Source of the DNA: Pseudomonadota bacterium
Lineage (GTDB): Bacteria; Pseudomonadota; Alphaproteobacteria; Rhizobiales; Beijerinckiaceae
Assembly (NCBI GenBank): GCA_023422485.1
Contig: JAGTAM010000233.1
Coordinates: 1 to 9,136 of the forward strand
Direction of reading: 5' to 3'
Length of the DNA: 9,136 nt
Shown here: in pieces, positions 1 to 5,418 of the stretch
Numbering within the stretch: position 1 is the first letter of the stretch
Layout of the letters: every line of letters begins with the position of its first letter
The notes under the pieces: model-generated
What the model was told of the DNA's origin: nothing
The model's input: the letters and a program-made list of their open reading frames with translations, nothing else
The model's database searches: none
Program-made: the position numbers and the translations under genes

Positions 1-53
1 CCGATCCCGGAGGAGGCGCCGGTGACGAGGGCGGTGCGGCCGTCGAGGCGCAC
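1..53 (-). CDS. Short-chain dehydrogenase/reductase (SDR), N-terminal fragment
   Basis: Only the first 17 full codons lie in the window; the gene continues beyond the left edge. Read on the minus strand from a GTG at 53, the peptide is VRLDGRTALVTGASSGIG. This is the first beta strand plus the TGxxxGIG dinucleotide-binding motif of classical NAD(P)-dependent SDR oxidoreductases. GTG is the first possible start after the in-frame TGA at 72-74, and the distance to the glycine motif is typical for SDRs. It lies 18 bases after the DUF1328 stop on the same strand, so co-transcription is likely. No clear Shine-Dalgarno sequence is visible. The substrate cannot be inferred from this fragment. Confidence 0.8.
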   Translation of the reverse strand, partial: MRLDGRTALVTGASSGI

Positions 54-71
54 GGGTTCAGGGCCGCGGCG

Positions 72-251
72 TCAGAACACCGCCTGACCGATGGCCAGCG
101 CAATCACCACGATGACGATGGCGAGCACGAGGAACAGGCCGAACAGGATGCGCGCGATCGAGCTCGCGCCGGAGGCGATGCCGGTGAAGCCGAGGGCGCC
201 CGCGACGAGCGAGATGACGAAGGCGATGGCGGCCCACTTGAGAAGCGTCAT
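72..251 (-). CDS. DUF1328 (UPF0391, YtjA-like) small membrane protein
   Basis: A 59-residue protein beginning MTLLKWAAIAFVISLVAGAL. It has two hydrophobic stretches (about residues 5-24 and 34-54) joined by a small glycine/alanine/serine-rich turn (GFTGIASGASSIARIL), which is the standard DUF1328 pattern and length. Function is unknown; it is predicted to be an inner-membrane protein. The ATG at 251 has a GGAG sequence 9 bases upstream. Family members often fall under general-stress control in Alphaproteobacteria, and an EcfG-like promoter (284-309) lies at the right distance. The SDR start follows 18 bases downstream, suggesting a two-gene transcript. The family call is strong; the stress role is inference from the promoter. 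Confidence 0.9.
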   Translation of the reverse strand: MTLLKWAAIAFVISLVAGALGFTGIASGASSIARILFGLFLVLAIVIVVIALAIGQAVF

Positions 252-283
252 GGCAGTTCACTCCGATACGAAAGCGGAGCAGT

Positions 284-309
284 AACTACCGACGAACCGG
301 CGGCGTTCC
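284..309 (-). promoter_or_regulatory. Candidate EcfG-type (general stress sigma factor) promoter for DUF1328
   Basis: On the minus strand GGAAC (309-305) is followed after exactly 17 bases by AGTT (287-284). The alphaproteobacterial EcfG consensus is GGAAC-N16/17-CGTT, so the -35 is perfect and the -10 matches at three of four bases. The predicted transcript would start near 277, giving a 5' leader of about 26 bases that carries the GGAG ribosome binding site. The -35 lies inside a 7-bp inverted repeat (297-314, CCGGCGG with loop CGTT), probably by chance. Confidence 0.55.
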
Positions 310-442
310 GCCGGACCTCGGGCATTCGACCGATCAGCGATGATCGTGACGCATCGCCGATTGCCCGTGCGAAGCCGCCGGCGGCGCTCGTCCACCGGAC
401 GCAAGGAAGACGGGCCTCGGTCCTGTTCCAGGCCGCTCGAAT

Positions 443-1768
443 TTATGCGTTTCGCGCGCCCGCCGAGCGCTGCACCAGCACCTCCGCCAGGGTGTGGTAG
501 AGGCCGCCGCGACAGACGAGCTTCGACATCGCATCCGCGATCAGCGCGGCGAGCATCAGCGGGATCACCATTGCGTGGTTCTGGGTCATCTCGGTGACGA
601 TCACGAACGAGGTGATCGGAGCCTGAAGAACGCCGCTGAGGTAGGCGGTCATGCCGATCAGCACCAGCGCACCCAGGGGAACGTCCGCGAGGATGAGGCT
701 CGCCTGGGCGCCGAGCCCGGCGCCGACGGCGAGCGAGGGGGCGAACAGGCCGCCGGGAATGCCGCTGATCGAGGACAGCACGGTGGCCACGAACTTCAGC
801 GGCGCGAACGCCCAGCGCGGATCGCTCTCGCCGTGCAGGATGCCGCGCGCTTCCTCGTAGCCGGTGCCGTAGACGGCGCCGCCGGAGGCCAATCCGCACA
901 GGGCGACACCGAGTCCGCACAGCGTGGCGAACAGGATGGGGCGGCGCGCGATCCATGCGCCGGCCCGGCCTGGGAGGCCCTGGCCGAACCCGATCACGAT
1001 GCGGCTGAACAGCCCGCCGGCCAGCCCGCCCGCCACGCCGAGAACGGGGACTGCGAGCCATCCGGTGCTCAGGGACAGCCCCGCGTCGGACGTGCCGAAA
1101 TAGGTGTAGTCGCCCAGGATCGCCAGCGAGGTCAGGCCCGCCGCGACGATGGCGGCGATGATGAGGGCGCTGCCCCGCCGGTCATAGGCTCGGCCGAGTT
1201 CCTCGATGCCGAACACGATTCCGGCGAGCGGCGTGTTGAAGGCGGCGGCGACGCCGGCCGCGCCGCCCGCGAGCAGCAGGCCGCGCATCCGCTCCGGGCT
1301 GAGCCGGCCGAGGGTGGCCATGATCGCCGCGCCGACCTGCACCGTCGGTCCCTCGCGCCCGATCGAGGCGCCGCACAGGAGGCCGAGACACATCACGACG
1401 ACCTTGCCCATCGCGACCCTGAGCGAGATCAGGGCATGGCGCGCCGGCCCGTCGTCGAGGGCGCGGGCGGCGATCACCTGCGGGATGCCGGATCCTTGCG
1501 AGTTCGGGAACACGGTCCGGGCCAGCCACGCCGCCAGCGCGAAGCCGGCCGGGCAGAGCAGCAGCGCCAGCAGGGGCGAGGCGGTGATTCCGGAGCGAAA
1601 CACCGTCTGCGCCGCATCCGCCGCCTTCGCCATCAGCACCGCGGCCAAGCCGACGCAGACGCCGCCCGCCAGGAACAGGCTTCGCCTTCGCCAGGTCGTC
1701 CAGGCATCCCCGGACGCATCGCGGAGGCGCTCGAGGGCAAGTCTCGTGTCCGTCGGCCGCAGCAGCAT
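443..1768 (-). CDS. CLC-family chloride/proton exchanger
   Basis: A 441-residue polytopic inner-membrane protein expected to exchange chloride for protons. The CLC signatures appear in order: GSGIP (92-96) for the chloride site; GREGP (137-141), whose E139 matches the gating glutamate of E. coli ClcA; FNTPLAGIVFGIEE (177-190), whose E190 matches the internal proton glutamate; GIPGGLFAP (336-344); and Y424 in GGLYHTL, matching the ion-coordinating tyrosine. Keeping both glutamates favours an exchanger over a channel. There are no C-terminal CBS domains; the protein ends soon after Y424, so it is the short bacterial type. I chose the ATG at 1768; an in-frame ATG at 1807 would add 13 residues, and neither has a convincing Shine-Dalgarno. 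It is transcribed away from the DUF3429 gene. Likely roles are chloride or pH homeostasis; this is inference. Confidence 0.92.
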   Translation of the reverse strand: MLLRPTDTRLALERLRDASGDAWTTWRRRSLFLAGGVCVGLAAVLMAKAADAAQTVFRSGITASPLLALLLCPAGFALAAWLARTVFPNSQGSGIPQVIAARALDDGPARHALISLRVAMGKVVVMCLGLLCGASIGREGPTVQVGAAIMATLGRLSPERMRGLLLAGGAAGVAAAFNTPLAGIVFGIEELGRAYDRRGSALIIAAIVAAGLTSLAILGDYTYFGTSDAGLSLSTGWLAVPVLGVAGGLAGGLFSRIVIGFGQGLPGRAGAWIARRPILFATLCGLGVALCGLASGGAVYGTGYEEARGILHGESDPRWAFAPLKFVATVLSSISGIPGGLFAPSLAVGAGLGAQASLILADVPLGALVLIGMTAYLSGVLQAPITSFVIVTEMTQNHAMVIPLMLAALIADAMSKLVCRGGLYHTLAEVLVQRSAGARNA

Positions 1769-2070
1769 GGAATCGATCGTGCAAGGGGTGGGCCGTCTCG
1801 CGCCCATCCTGCCGGTGCCCGCCGTCCGGCACCATGGTTGCACTGCCGCTATCCCGCACCGATTCTCCGGTCGGATGCGGGATGAGATCCCGAGCTGCAA
1901 CAAATGGTCTCGGTTGCGGGACGGATGAGGATCTGCGCGTTTACACCGGATCATGACACCGTCCGCTCGCCGGCGGCCCGCACAGGGCCATCCCGTCGCG
2001 GCGGGCGGGTTCGAGCGATGCGCGAAGCCGGTGCAAGCCGGATCGCACGGCAGGCAGCCGAGGAGACGGC
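1769..2070. other. Divergent intergenic region between the CLC exchanger and DUF3429
   Basis: 302 bases without a recognisable gene, separating divergently transcribed genes, so both promoters should lie here. I found no convincing -35/-10 pair. It contains the nested inverted repeats at 1851-1892 and a well-placed GAGGAG just before the DUF3429 ATG. If the CLC exchanger starts at 1807 the region is 39 bases shorter. Confidence 0.6.
1851..1892. repeat. Overlapping inverted repeats (mutually exclusive stem-loops) upstream of the CLC gene
   Basis: ATCCCGCA (1851-1858) pairs perfectly with TGCGGGAT (1876-1883), and CCGA (1859-1862) pairs with TCGG (1871-1874). This makes a 12-bp stem with one bulged A and an 8-base loop. 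The same CGGGAT (1878-1883) can instead pair with ATCCCG (1887-1892) across a 3-base loop. The two structures cannot form together. There is no T-run beside either, so this is not a standard terminator. It lies 83 bases upstream of the CLC start and could be in its leader or be a protein-binding site. Confidence 0.5.
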
Positions 2071-2508
2071 ATGGGGCGGCTGAACACGGTACCCGCGAGC
2101 GCTGTCCTTCTCGGCATCGCAGGACTGATCCCGTTCGTGGGCTTCGCCGCGCTTTCGGTGAGCGGTACGGATGTCGGTCTCGGCACGATCGGCCTGTCGC
2201 CGCGCACCATCCTCTCCGCCTACGGCGCGGTGATCGCCTCGTTCCTCGGCGGCATCCGCTGGGGCGTCGCGGCGGCGCGTGGCGCCGGCTGGCGCGATTA
2301 CGTCCTGGCCATCGTGCCTTCGCTCCTGGCCTGGGCCGCGCTGGCCGCCCCGGCGCCCTGGGATCTTCGCACGCTCGGTGCCCTGGTCCTGCTCTGGGGC
2401 ATCGTCGATCAGGATCTCGCCCGCCGCGGCATGGTTCCGAACTGGATGGGCCGGCTGCGGCTGGCCCTGTCGGGGATCGCTGGGGCGGCGCTCTTGGTCG
2501 CAGCGTAA
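2071..2508 (+). CDS. DUF3429 domain-containing membrane protein
   Basis: A 145-residue hydrophobic protein with about five predicted membrane segments (roughly residues 11-31, 47-66, 76-94, 99-113 and 128-145). The family pattern is clear: LGIAGLIPFVGFAAL near the N-terminus, the FLGGIRWG signature at 58-65 that marks DUF3429, and SLLAWAAL at 84-91. The ATG at 2071 follows GAGGAGACGGC, a good Shine-Dalgarno with normal spacing. The function of this proteobacterial family is unknown and nothing in the sequence suggests a substrate. The gene stands alone: it diverges from the CLC exchanger and converges on the HxlR-type regulator. Confidence 0.88.
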   Translation: MGRLNTVPASAVLLGIAGLIPFVGFAALSVSGTDVGLGTIGLSPRTILSAYGAVIASFLGGIRWGVAAARGAGWRDYVLAIVPSLLAWAALAAPAPWDLRTLGALVLLWGIVDQDLARRGMVPNWMGRLRLALSGIAGAALLVAA

Positions 2509-2651
2509 GGCGTTGCTCCAGCCGTCGCCGTCGCAATTCGAGCCTCTTCGCCATCAGCCATTCCGACGAGAGGCACGATCTCACGTCCAGCCAACCAGTA
2601 TGAGCGGTCTCGATGTGGGGGCGATCTCCTCGTTACCGAGGTGCTTTTCTA

Positions 2652-2681
2652 CGCTGATCCACAAGTCCTGCAGGATCAGCG
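2652..2681. terminator. Possible bidirectional terminator between convergent genes
   Basis: CGCTGATCC (2652-2660) and GGATCAGCG (2673-2681) form a perfect 9-bp stem with a 12-base loop. The hairpin starts 4 bases past the HxlR stop codon and lies 143 bases past the DUF3429 stop, in the gap between the two converging genes. Neither side carries a good U-tract (the minus-strand side continues TAGAAAAGC), so an intrinsic terminator is uncertain. Confidence 0.45.
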
Positions 2682-2685
2682 CGGG

Positions 2686-3186
2686 TCAGTCTGTGGCGGC
2701 GATGAGTTGCTGGTCGGTGACGCTCTGACCCCAGGCAGCCATGGCATAGAGGATGTCGCGCAGCGATTCATCCAATGGCGTCAACTCGTACACGACCCTC
2801 GGCGGGATCTCAGCATAGACCGTCCGAGTGACGATCCCGTGCGCCTCGAAGCGCCGGAGGCGGTGGGTCAGCGTATGCGCACTGATACCCTCCAGGGCAT
2901 CGCGCAAATCGCTAAATCGGCGCGGCCCTTGCAGTAATTCGCGCACGATCAGCGTGGCCCACGGGCCGTCAATCGGCGGGTGACGCCCCGGGCGGGCGAC
3001 AGCATTGCCGCGGCCGACGAGGATGCTCTGCGCCTTCCGCTGCGCCGGCCGCCAGTTGTGGATGCGGTAGGCTATCGCTGCGATCGATCCCGCAGGAACG
3101 GCGCAGACTCCGTTGTGCGGGCGCTGCCGTGAAGGGTTTGGCCCGTAGCGCATCCCTCGCTGCATGGGGGGCAAACCTATCACCAC
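2686..3186 (-). CDS. HxlR-type winged helix-turn-helix regulator with atypical N-terminus
   Basis: A 166-residue ORF whose second half is a complete HxlR DNA-binding domain: DGPWATLIVRELL (73-85), GPRRFSDLRDAL (87-98), GISAHTLTHRLRRFEAHGIV (100-119, recognition helix), the beta wing ending PPRVVYELTP (128-137), and the closing helix ending AMAAWG (148-153). The first 70 or so residues resemble nothing I know in the family. The usual Cys-Pro-Val lead-in before the domain is missing, and typical members have only about 20-30 residues there. No ATG, GTG or TTG occurs in frame close to the domain; the choices are GTG at 3186, ATG at 3165 or ATG at 3153. I took 3186 because a strong AGGAGG lies upstream, although the 14-base spacing is long. 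It follows the heme-binding-like gene by 18 bases, so it is probably co-transcribed and may regulate that operon. The regulator family is confident; the start is not. Confidence 0.72.
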   Translation of the reverse strand: MVIGLPPMQRGMRYGPNPSRQRPHNGVCAVPAGSIAAIAYRIHNWRPAQRKAQSILVGRGNAVARPGRHPPIDGPWATLIVRELLQGPRRFSDLRDALEGISAHTLTHRLRRFEAHGIVTRTVYAEIPPRVVYELTPLDESLRDILYAMAAWGQSVTDQQLIAATD

Positions 3187-3200
3187 ACCCCGGGATCAAA

Positions 3201-3206
3201 CCTCCT
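3201..3206 (-). promoter_or_regulatory. Strong Shine-Dalgarno overlapping the upstream stop codon
   Basis: AGGAGG on the minus strand (3206-3201) overlaps the TAG stop (3207-3205) of the heme-binding-like gene. It is a perfect anti-16S match and argues that a second cistron is translated just downstream. The nearest usable starts in the HxlR frame are GTG at 3186 (spacing 14) and GTG at 3183. A TTG at 3199 is too close and lies in a frame without HxlR similarity. Confidence 0.5.
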
Positions 3207-4323
3207 AGCTTTCCACGAATTCATAACCGACAGGCAGCTTGTCCAGGGTCGCGATGCTGATATGCGGCCAGACAGCTCTTTCCGGAAATTCATCTTCACG
3301 AGGGCGGAAGAAGTGCAGCATGACGACCTGTGAGTACTGCAATCGCAGTTTCGGATTGCCCTGCTCATCCTTCTCCGCCAATTCCTGAATCCAGAACGTC
3401 GATTTCATGCTGACCGGTTCGGCCTCGCGAACCGAGAAAGGAACATTCGAGATTCCAGCGCTCTTGCGCGTCGAATCGACGGTCAGCGTGGTCGTCCGAA
3501 CGATGTCGACGTTCTGGTTCGCGAATCGCAGAATCTCGTTCATGTCGGCCGGACTGAAGCCGGGAAATCCCGGCGCGGTGACATTCCCCATGAAGGGATT
3601 GTCGATGTAATGCCGGTACGGCTCGAAATACGGATCCGGATCGGTGGCGGATCTGAAATCATAGTCCGGAGTCGTGACATCCTCGAACCGGCCCGAGGGG
3701 AGCCCGCTCACGGGCGGGATCGCCGGCATGCCGTCGTGCACGTCCGATTTGCCGAGGGCCAGGACGGAATTTCCGTGCGGGATCGAGGCCAACCGCGCGA
3801 CGTCGAGTTCGACCTCGGACACCGCATTGCCCTTGATCTGATCGTCCGTGCTCCGGCGGTTCTTTTCGTAGAGCCACAGGCCGGGTTCGTGGTGGATCGG
3901 CAGGCCGACCGGGCCGGCCAGGCCGCCGCTGCTCGGCCGATCTTCCGCAGCGATTTGTGCGATCTTCTGCTGATAGTCGAGAGTGACGACGAACTGGTCG
4001 AAGTCGTGTTGGCTCGGCCTCGAAAGCCCGCGGTTGGGAACGTCGTCATCGACGAACGTGAATTGAAGCTCCTCGTCGTACTGGTTCATCAGCACGCGGA
4101 ACTTGAAACCGGCCGGCGGCGCCGGAGCATTGTGGAACGGGAGGGCGATCATGTTCCAGCCCGTACCCTTTCCGGTCCAAACGCCCGGCAATTGTTCGAG
4201 AGGGCCGAGTTCCTGTCGTGACGGGATACCCCGGCTGGTCAAACTGCGGGTGCGAACGGGGCGCGGTGTGACGACTTCGGAAAACTTGCGGGTTCTACGG
4301 TCGGGATTGTTGCCGGCAGCCAT
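3205..4323 (-). CDS. Heme-binding-like (nitrobindin-like beta-barrel) protein
   Basis: A 372-residue soluble-looking protein with no signal peptide or membrane segment. After about 38 basic, probably disordered residues comes LGPLEQLPGVWTGKGTGWNM, a G-x-W-x-G-x-G entry like that opening the nitrobindin/lipocalin-type barrel. Alternating beta-like stretches follow, ending in WPHISIATLDKL near the C-terminus. This layout (LEQLPGxWxGxGxN at the start, HxEPGLWL in the middle, WPHxSxATL at the end) is what I remember for proteins annotated as heme-binding in actinobacteria and proteobacteria; that is memory, not a search. The ATG at 4323 has GGAGG 9 bases upstream; in-frame starts further up (to 4401) lack one. 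Sampled lines are only 52-57% GC against 67-82% in neighbours, which suggests acquisition by transfer. Ligand and role are unproven. Confidence 0.55.
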   Translation of the reverse strand: MAAGNNPDRRTRKFSEVVTPRPVRTRSLTSRGIPSRQELGPLEQLPGVWTGKGTGWNMIALPFHNAPAPPAGFKFRVLMNQYDEELQFTFVDDDVPNRGLSRPSQHDFDQFVVTLDYQQKIAQIAAEDRPSSGGLAGPVGLPIHHEPGLWLYEKNRRSTDDQIKGNAVSEVELDVARLASIPHGNSVLALGKSDVHDGMPAIPPVSGLPSGRFEDVTTPDYDFRSATDPDPYFEPYRHYIDNPFMGNVTAPGFPGFSPADMNEILRFANQNVDIVRTTTLTVDSTRKSAGISNVPFSVREAEPVSMKSTFWIQELAEKDEQGNPKLRLQYSQVVMLHFFRPREDEFPERAVWPHISIATLDKLPVGYEFVES

Positions 4324-4664
4324 GGCACCTGTCCTCCCATGAGGAGGGCACCATCGCAGAAGAGGATTTTGCTGCCTTGCGCGCGAAAGTAGTAGTCGCA
4401 AGGTGATTTTGGATCAAAAGGTGTGGGCTGCCTGCGTGGTCGGATTTGCCATGAGCGCCGTTCCGTTCGGCTGATGCGGCATCGTCTGTGACGCTCCTCA
4501 TCCTGCGGAACCGCCGGAGCCTCCGAGCATGCAGAGACATTCCCCGGGCTGGCCGGTCGAGTGGGATTGACCGGTCCGGCGTTCTTCAAGGCCGAGGCGT
4601 CGCACGGCACTTCCACGAGAGGTATGCGCGAGCCGAAACGATGCGTCGGAACAGGCTCTGAGCC
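4324..4664. other. Intergenic region upstream of the heme-binding-like gene
   Basis: 341 bases without a gene I can support, holding the 3' flank of pdeM and the 5' flank of the heme-binding-like gene, both on the minus strand. It contains a candidate promoter (4389-4417), a small hairpin overlapping the pdeM stop (AGGCT/AGCCT, 4653-4665, 3-base loop) and a 6-bp inverted repeat CCGGTC/GACCGG (4553-4574). None of the hairpins has a U-tract. The part nearest the heme-binding-like gene is about 52% GC in the line I counted, like that gene itself. Confidence 0.5.
4389..4417 (-). promoter_or_regulatory. Weak sigma-70-like promoter candidate for the heme-binding-like operon
   Basis: On the minus strand TTGATC (4417-4412) is followed after 17 bases by TACTAC (4394-4389). 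The spacing is ideal and the -35 keeps TTGA, but the -10 is poor. It lies 66 bases upstream of the ATG at 4323, in the AT-richest part of the gap. Confidence 0.25.
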
Positions 4665-5378
4665 TCAATCCCGTCCGAGCATGGATCGGCCGATCGCGAA
4701 CACCCGCCCGTCGCCGAGCAGGTAGGCCGTGAACCCCTTGGGGAAGAGCGGCTCGAAGGCAGCGTCGCGTACGTTGAGGCCACCGGTATAGGCGCCGAAG
4801 GCCGGCATCACGAGGCGGTGGCCGTCGCTCACGAAGCAGCGGCGGCGCACGGAGCGGCCGCGCATCGTCACCTTGCCGCAGGGGTGAAGATGGCCGGCGA
4901 TCTCACCCGCCCCGGCCCCCGCCAGCGGCTCGTGGCGCAGGGTCAGACCGCCGAGGCACACCGTCTCGCAATAGCGCCCGCCGACGCCCTCGCTCACCGC
5001 CGCGTCGTGGTTGCCGGCGATCCACACCCAGTCGCGGCCCTCCTGCAGCGCGGCGATCATCGCCCGGTCGCCGGGCTCCATCCGCTCGGGCCCGCGGGCG
5101 TCGTGGAAGGAGTCGCCCAGCGCAACCACGCAGGCCGGATCGAGCCGCTGGATCACCTCGTGCAGAAGGCTCAGGGTCTCGCGGGTGTCGTAGGGCGGAA
5201 GGAACTGGCCTGAGCGGGCGGCAAACGACGAGCCCTTCTCCAAGTGCAGATCCGACACCACCAGGGTGCGGTGTTCGGGCAGCCATAGGGCGCCGGTGCG
5301 GTCGAGGCTCAAGGCCTCGCCGGCGAGCGCGAGGTCGGTGCCCTTCACGGTCTTCTCGAGTCTCTGGCCGAGTGCCAC
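4665..5378 (-). CDS. pdeM: Ligase-associated DNA damage response endonuclease PdeM (metallophosphoesterase)
   Basis: A 237-residue calcineurin-like phosphoesterase carrying the metal-binding motifs in order: SDLHLEKGSSFA (42-53; D43, H45), GDSFHD (88-93), GNHD (122-125) and GHLHP (162-166). The PPYDTRETL stretch (61-69) after the first motif and FGAYTGGLNV (194-203) near the end are typical of PdeM. In Pseudomonas putida the homologous component (MPE) is a manganese-dependent DNA endonuclease encoded with an Lhr-core helicase, an ATP-dependent ligase and an exonuclease. Here it follows the helicase gene by 40 bases on the same strand, so translation as part of one transcript is likely. The start is GTG at 5378; a second GTG at 5348 would remove ten residues, and neither has a strong Shine-Dalgarno. 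The nearby hairpin overlapping the stop is too weak to call a terminator. Full length, all key residues present. Confidence 0.93.
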   Translation of the reverse strand: MALGQRLEKTVKGTDLALAGEALSLDRTGALWLPEHRTLVVSDLHLEKGSSFAARSGQFLPPYDTRETLSLLHEVIQRLDPACVVALGDSFHDARGPERMEPGDRAMIAALQEGRDWVWIAGNHDAAVSEGVGGRYCETVCLGGLTLRHEPLAGAGAGEIAGHLHPCGKVTMRGRSVRRRCFVSDGHRLVMPAFGAYTGGLNVRDAAFEPLFPKGFTAYLLGDGRVFAIGRSMLGRD

Positions 5379-5418
5379 GTCGTTGTCCCAAGCTTCGCGG
5401 AGGGGGCGGCACGCCGCG

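Noticed and set aside
54..74. In-frame arrangement of DUF1328, its TGA stop and the SDR frame, suggesting read-through fusion
   Set aside because: The six intervening codons have no recoding signal, and a separate GTG start gives a normal SDR N-terminus.
413..434. GGCCT/AGGCC hairpin just after the CLC stop as a terminator
   Set aside because: Only 5 bp with a 12-base loop, followed by a mixed pyrimidine stretch and not a U-tract; expected often by chance at this GC.
1918..1941. GGGAC-N15-CGTT upstream of DUF3429 as a second EcfG promoter
   Set aside because: The -35 has a mismatch and the 15-base spacing is outside the 16-17 range.
443..2584. A 713-residue minus-strand ORF covering the CLC gene and extending across DUF3429
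   Set aside because: Only the part from 1768 down looks like a CLC protein. The upstream extension is arginine/proline-rich and lies antisense to the well-supported DUF3429 gene, so it is an open frame caused by high GC.
4239..4616. A 125-residue minus-strand ORF overlapping the 5' end of the heme-binding-like gene
   Set aside because: No similarity to any family I recognise, and it overlaps the heme-binding-like gene in another frame that has a better ribosome binding site.
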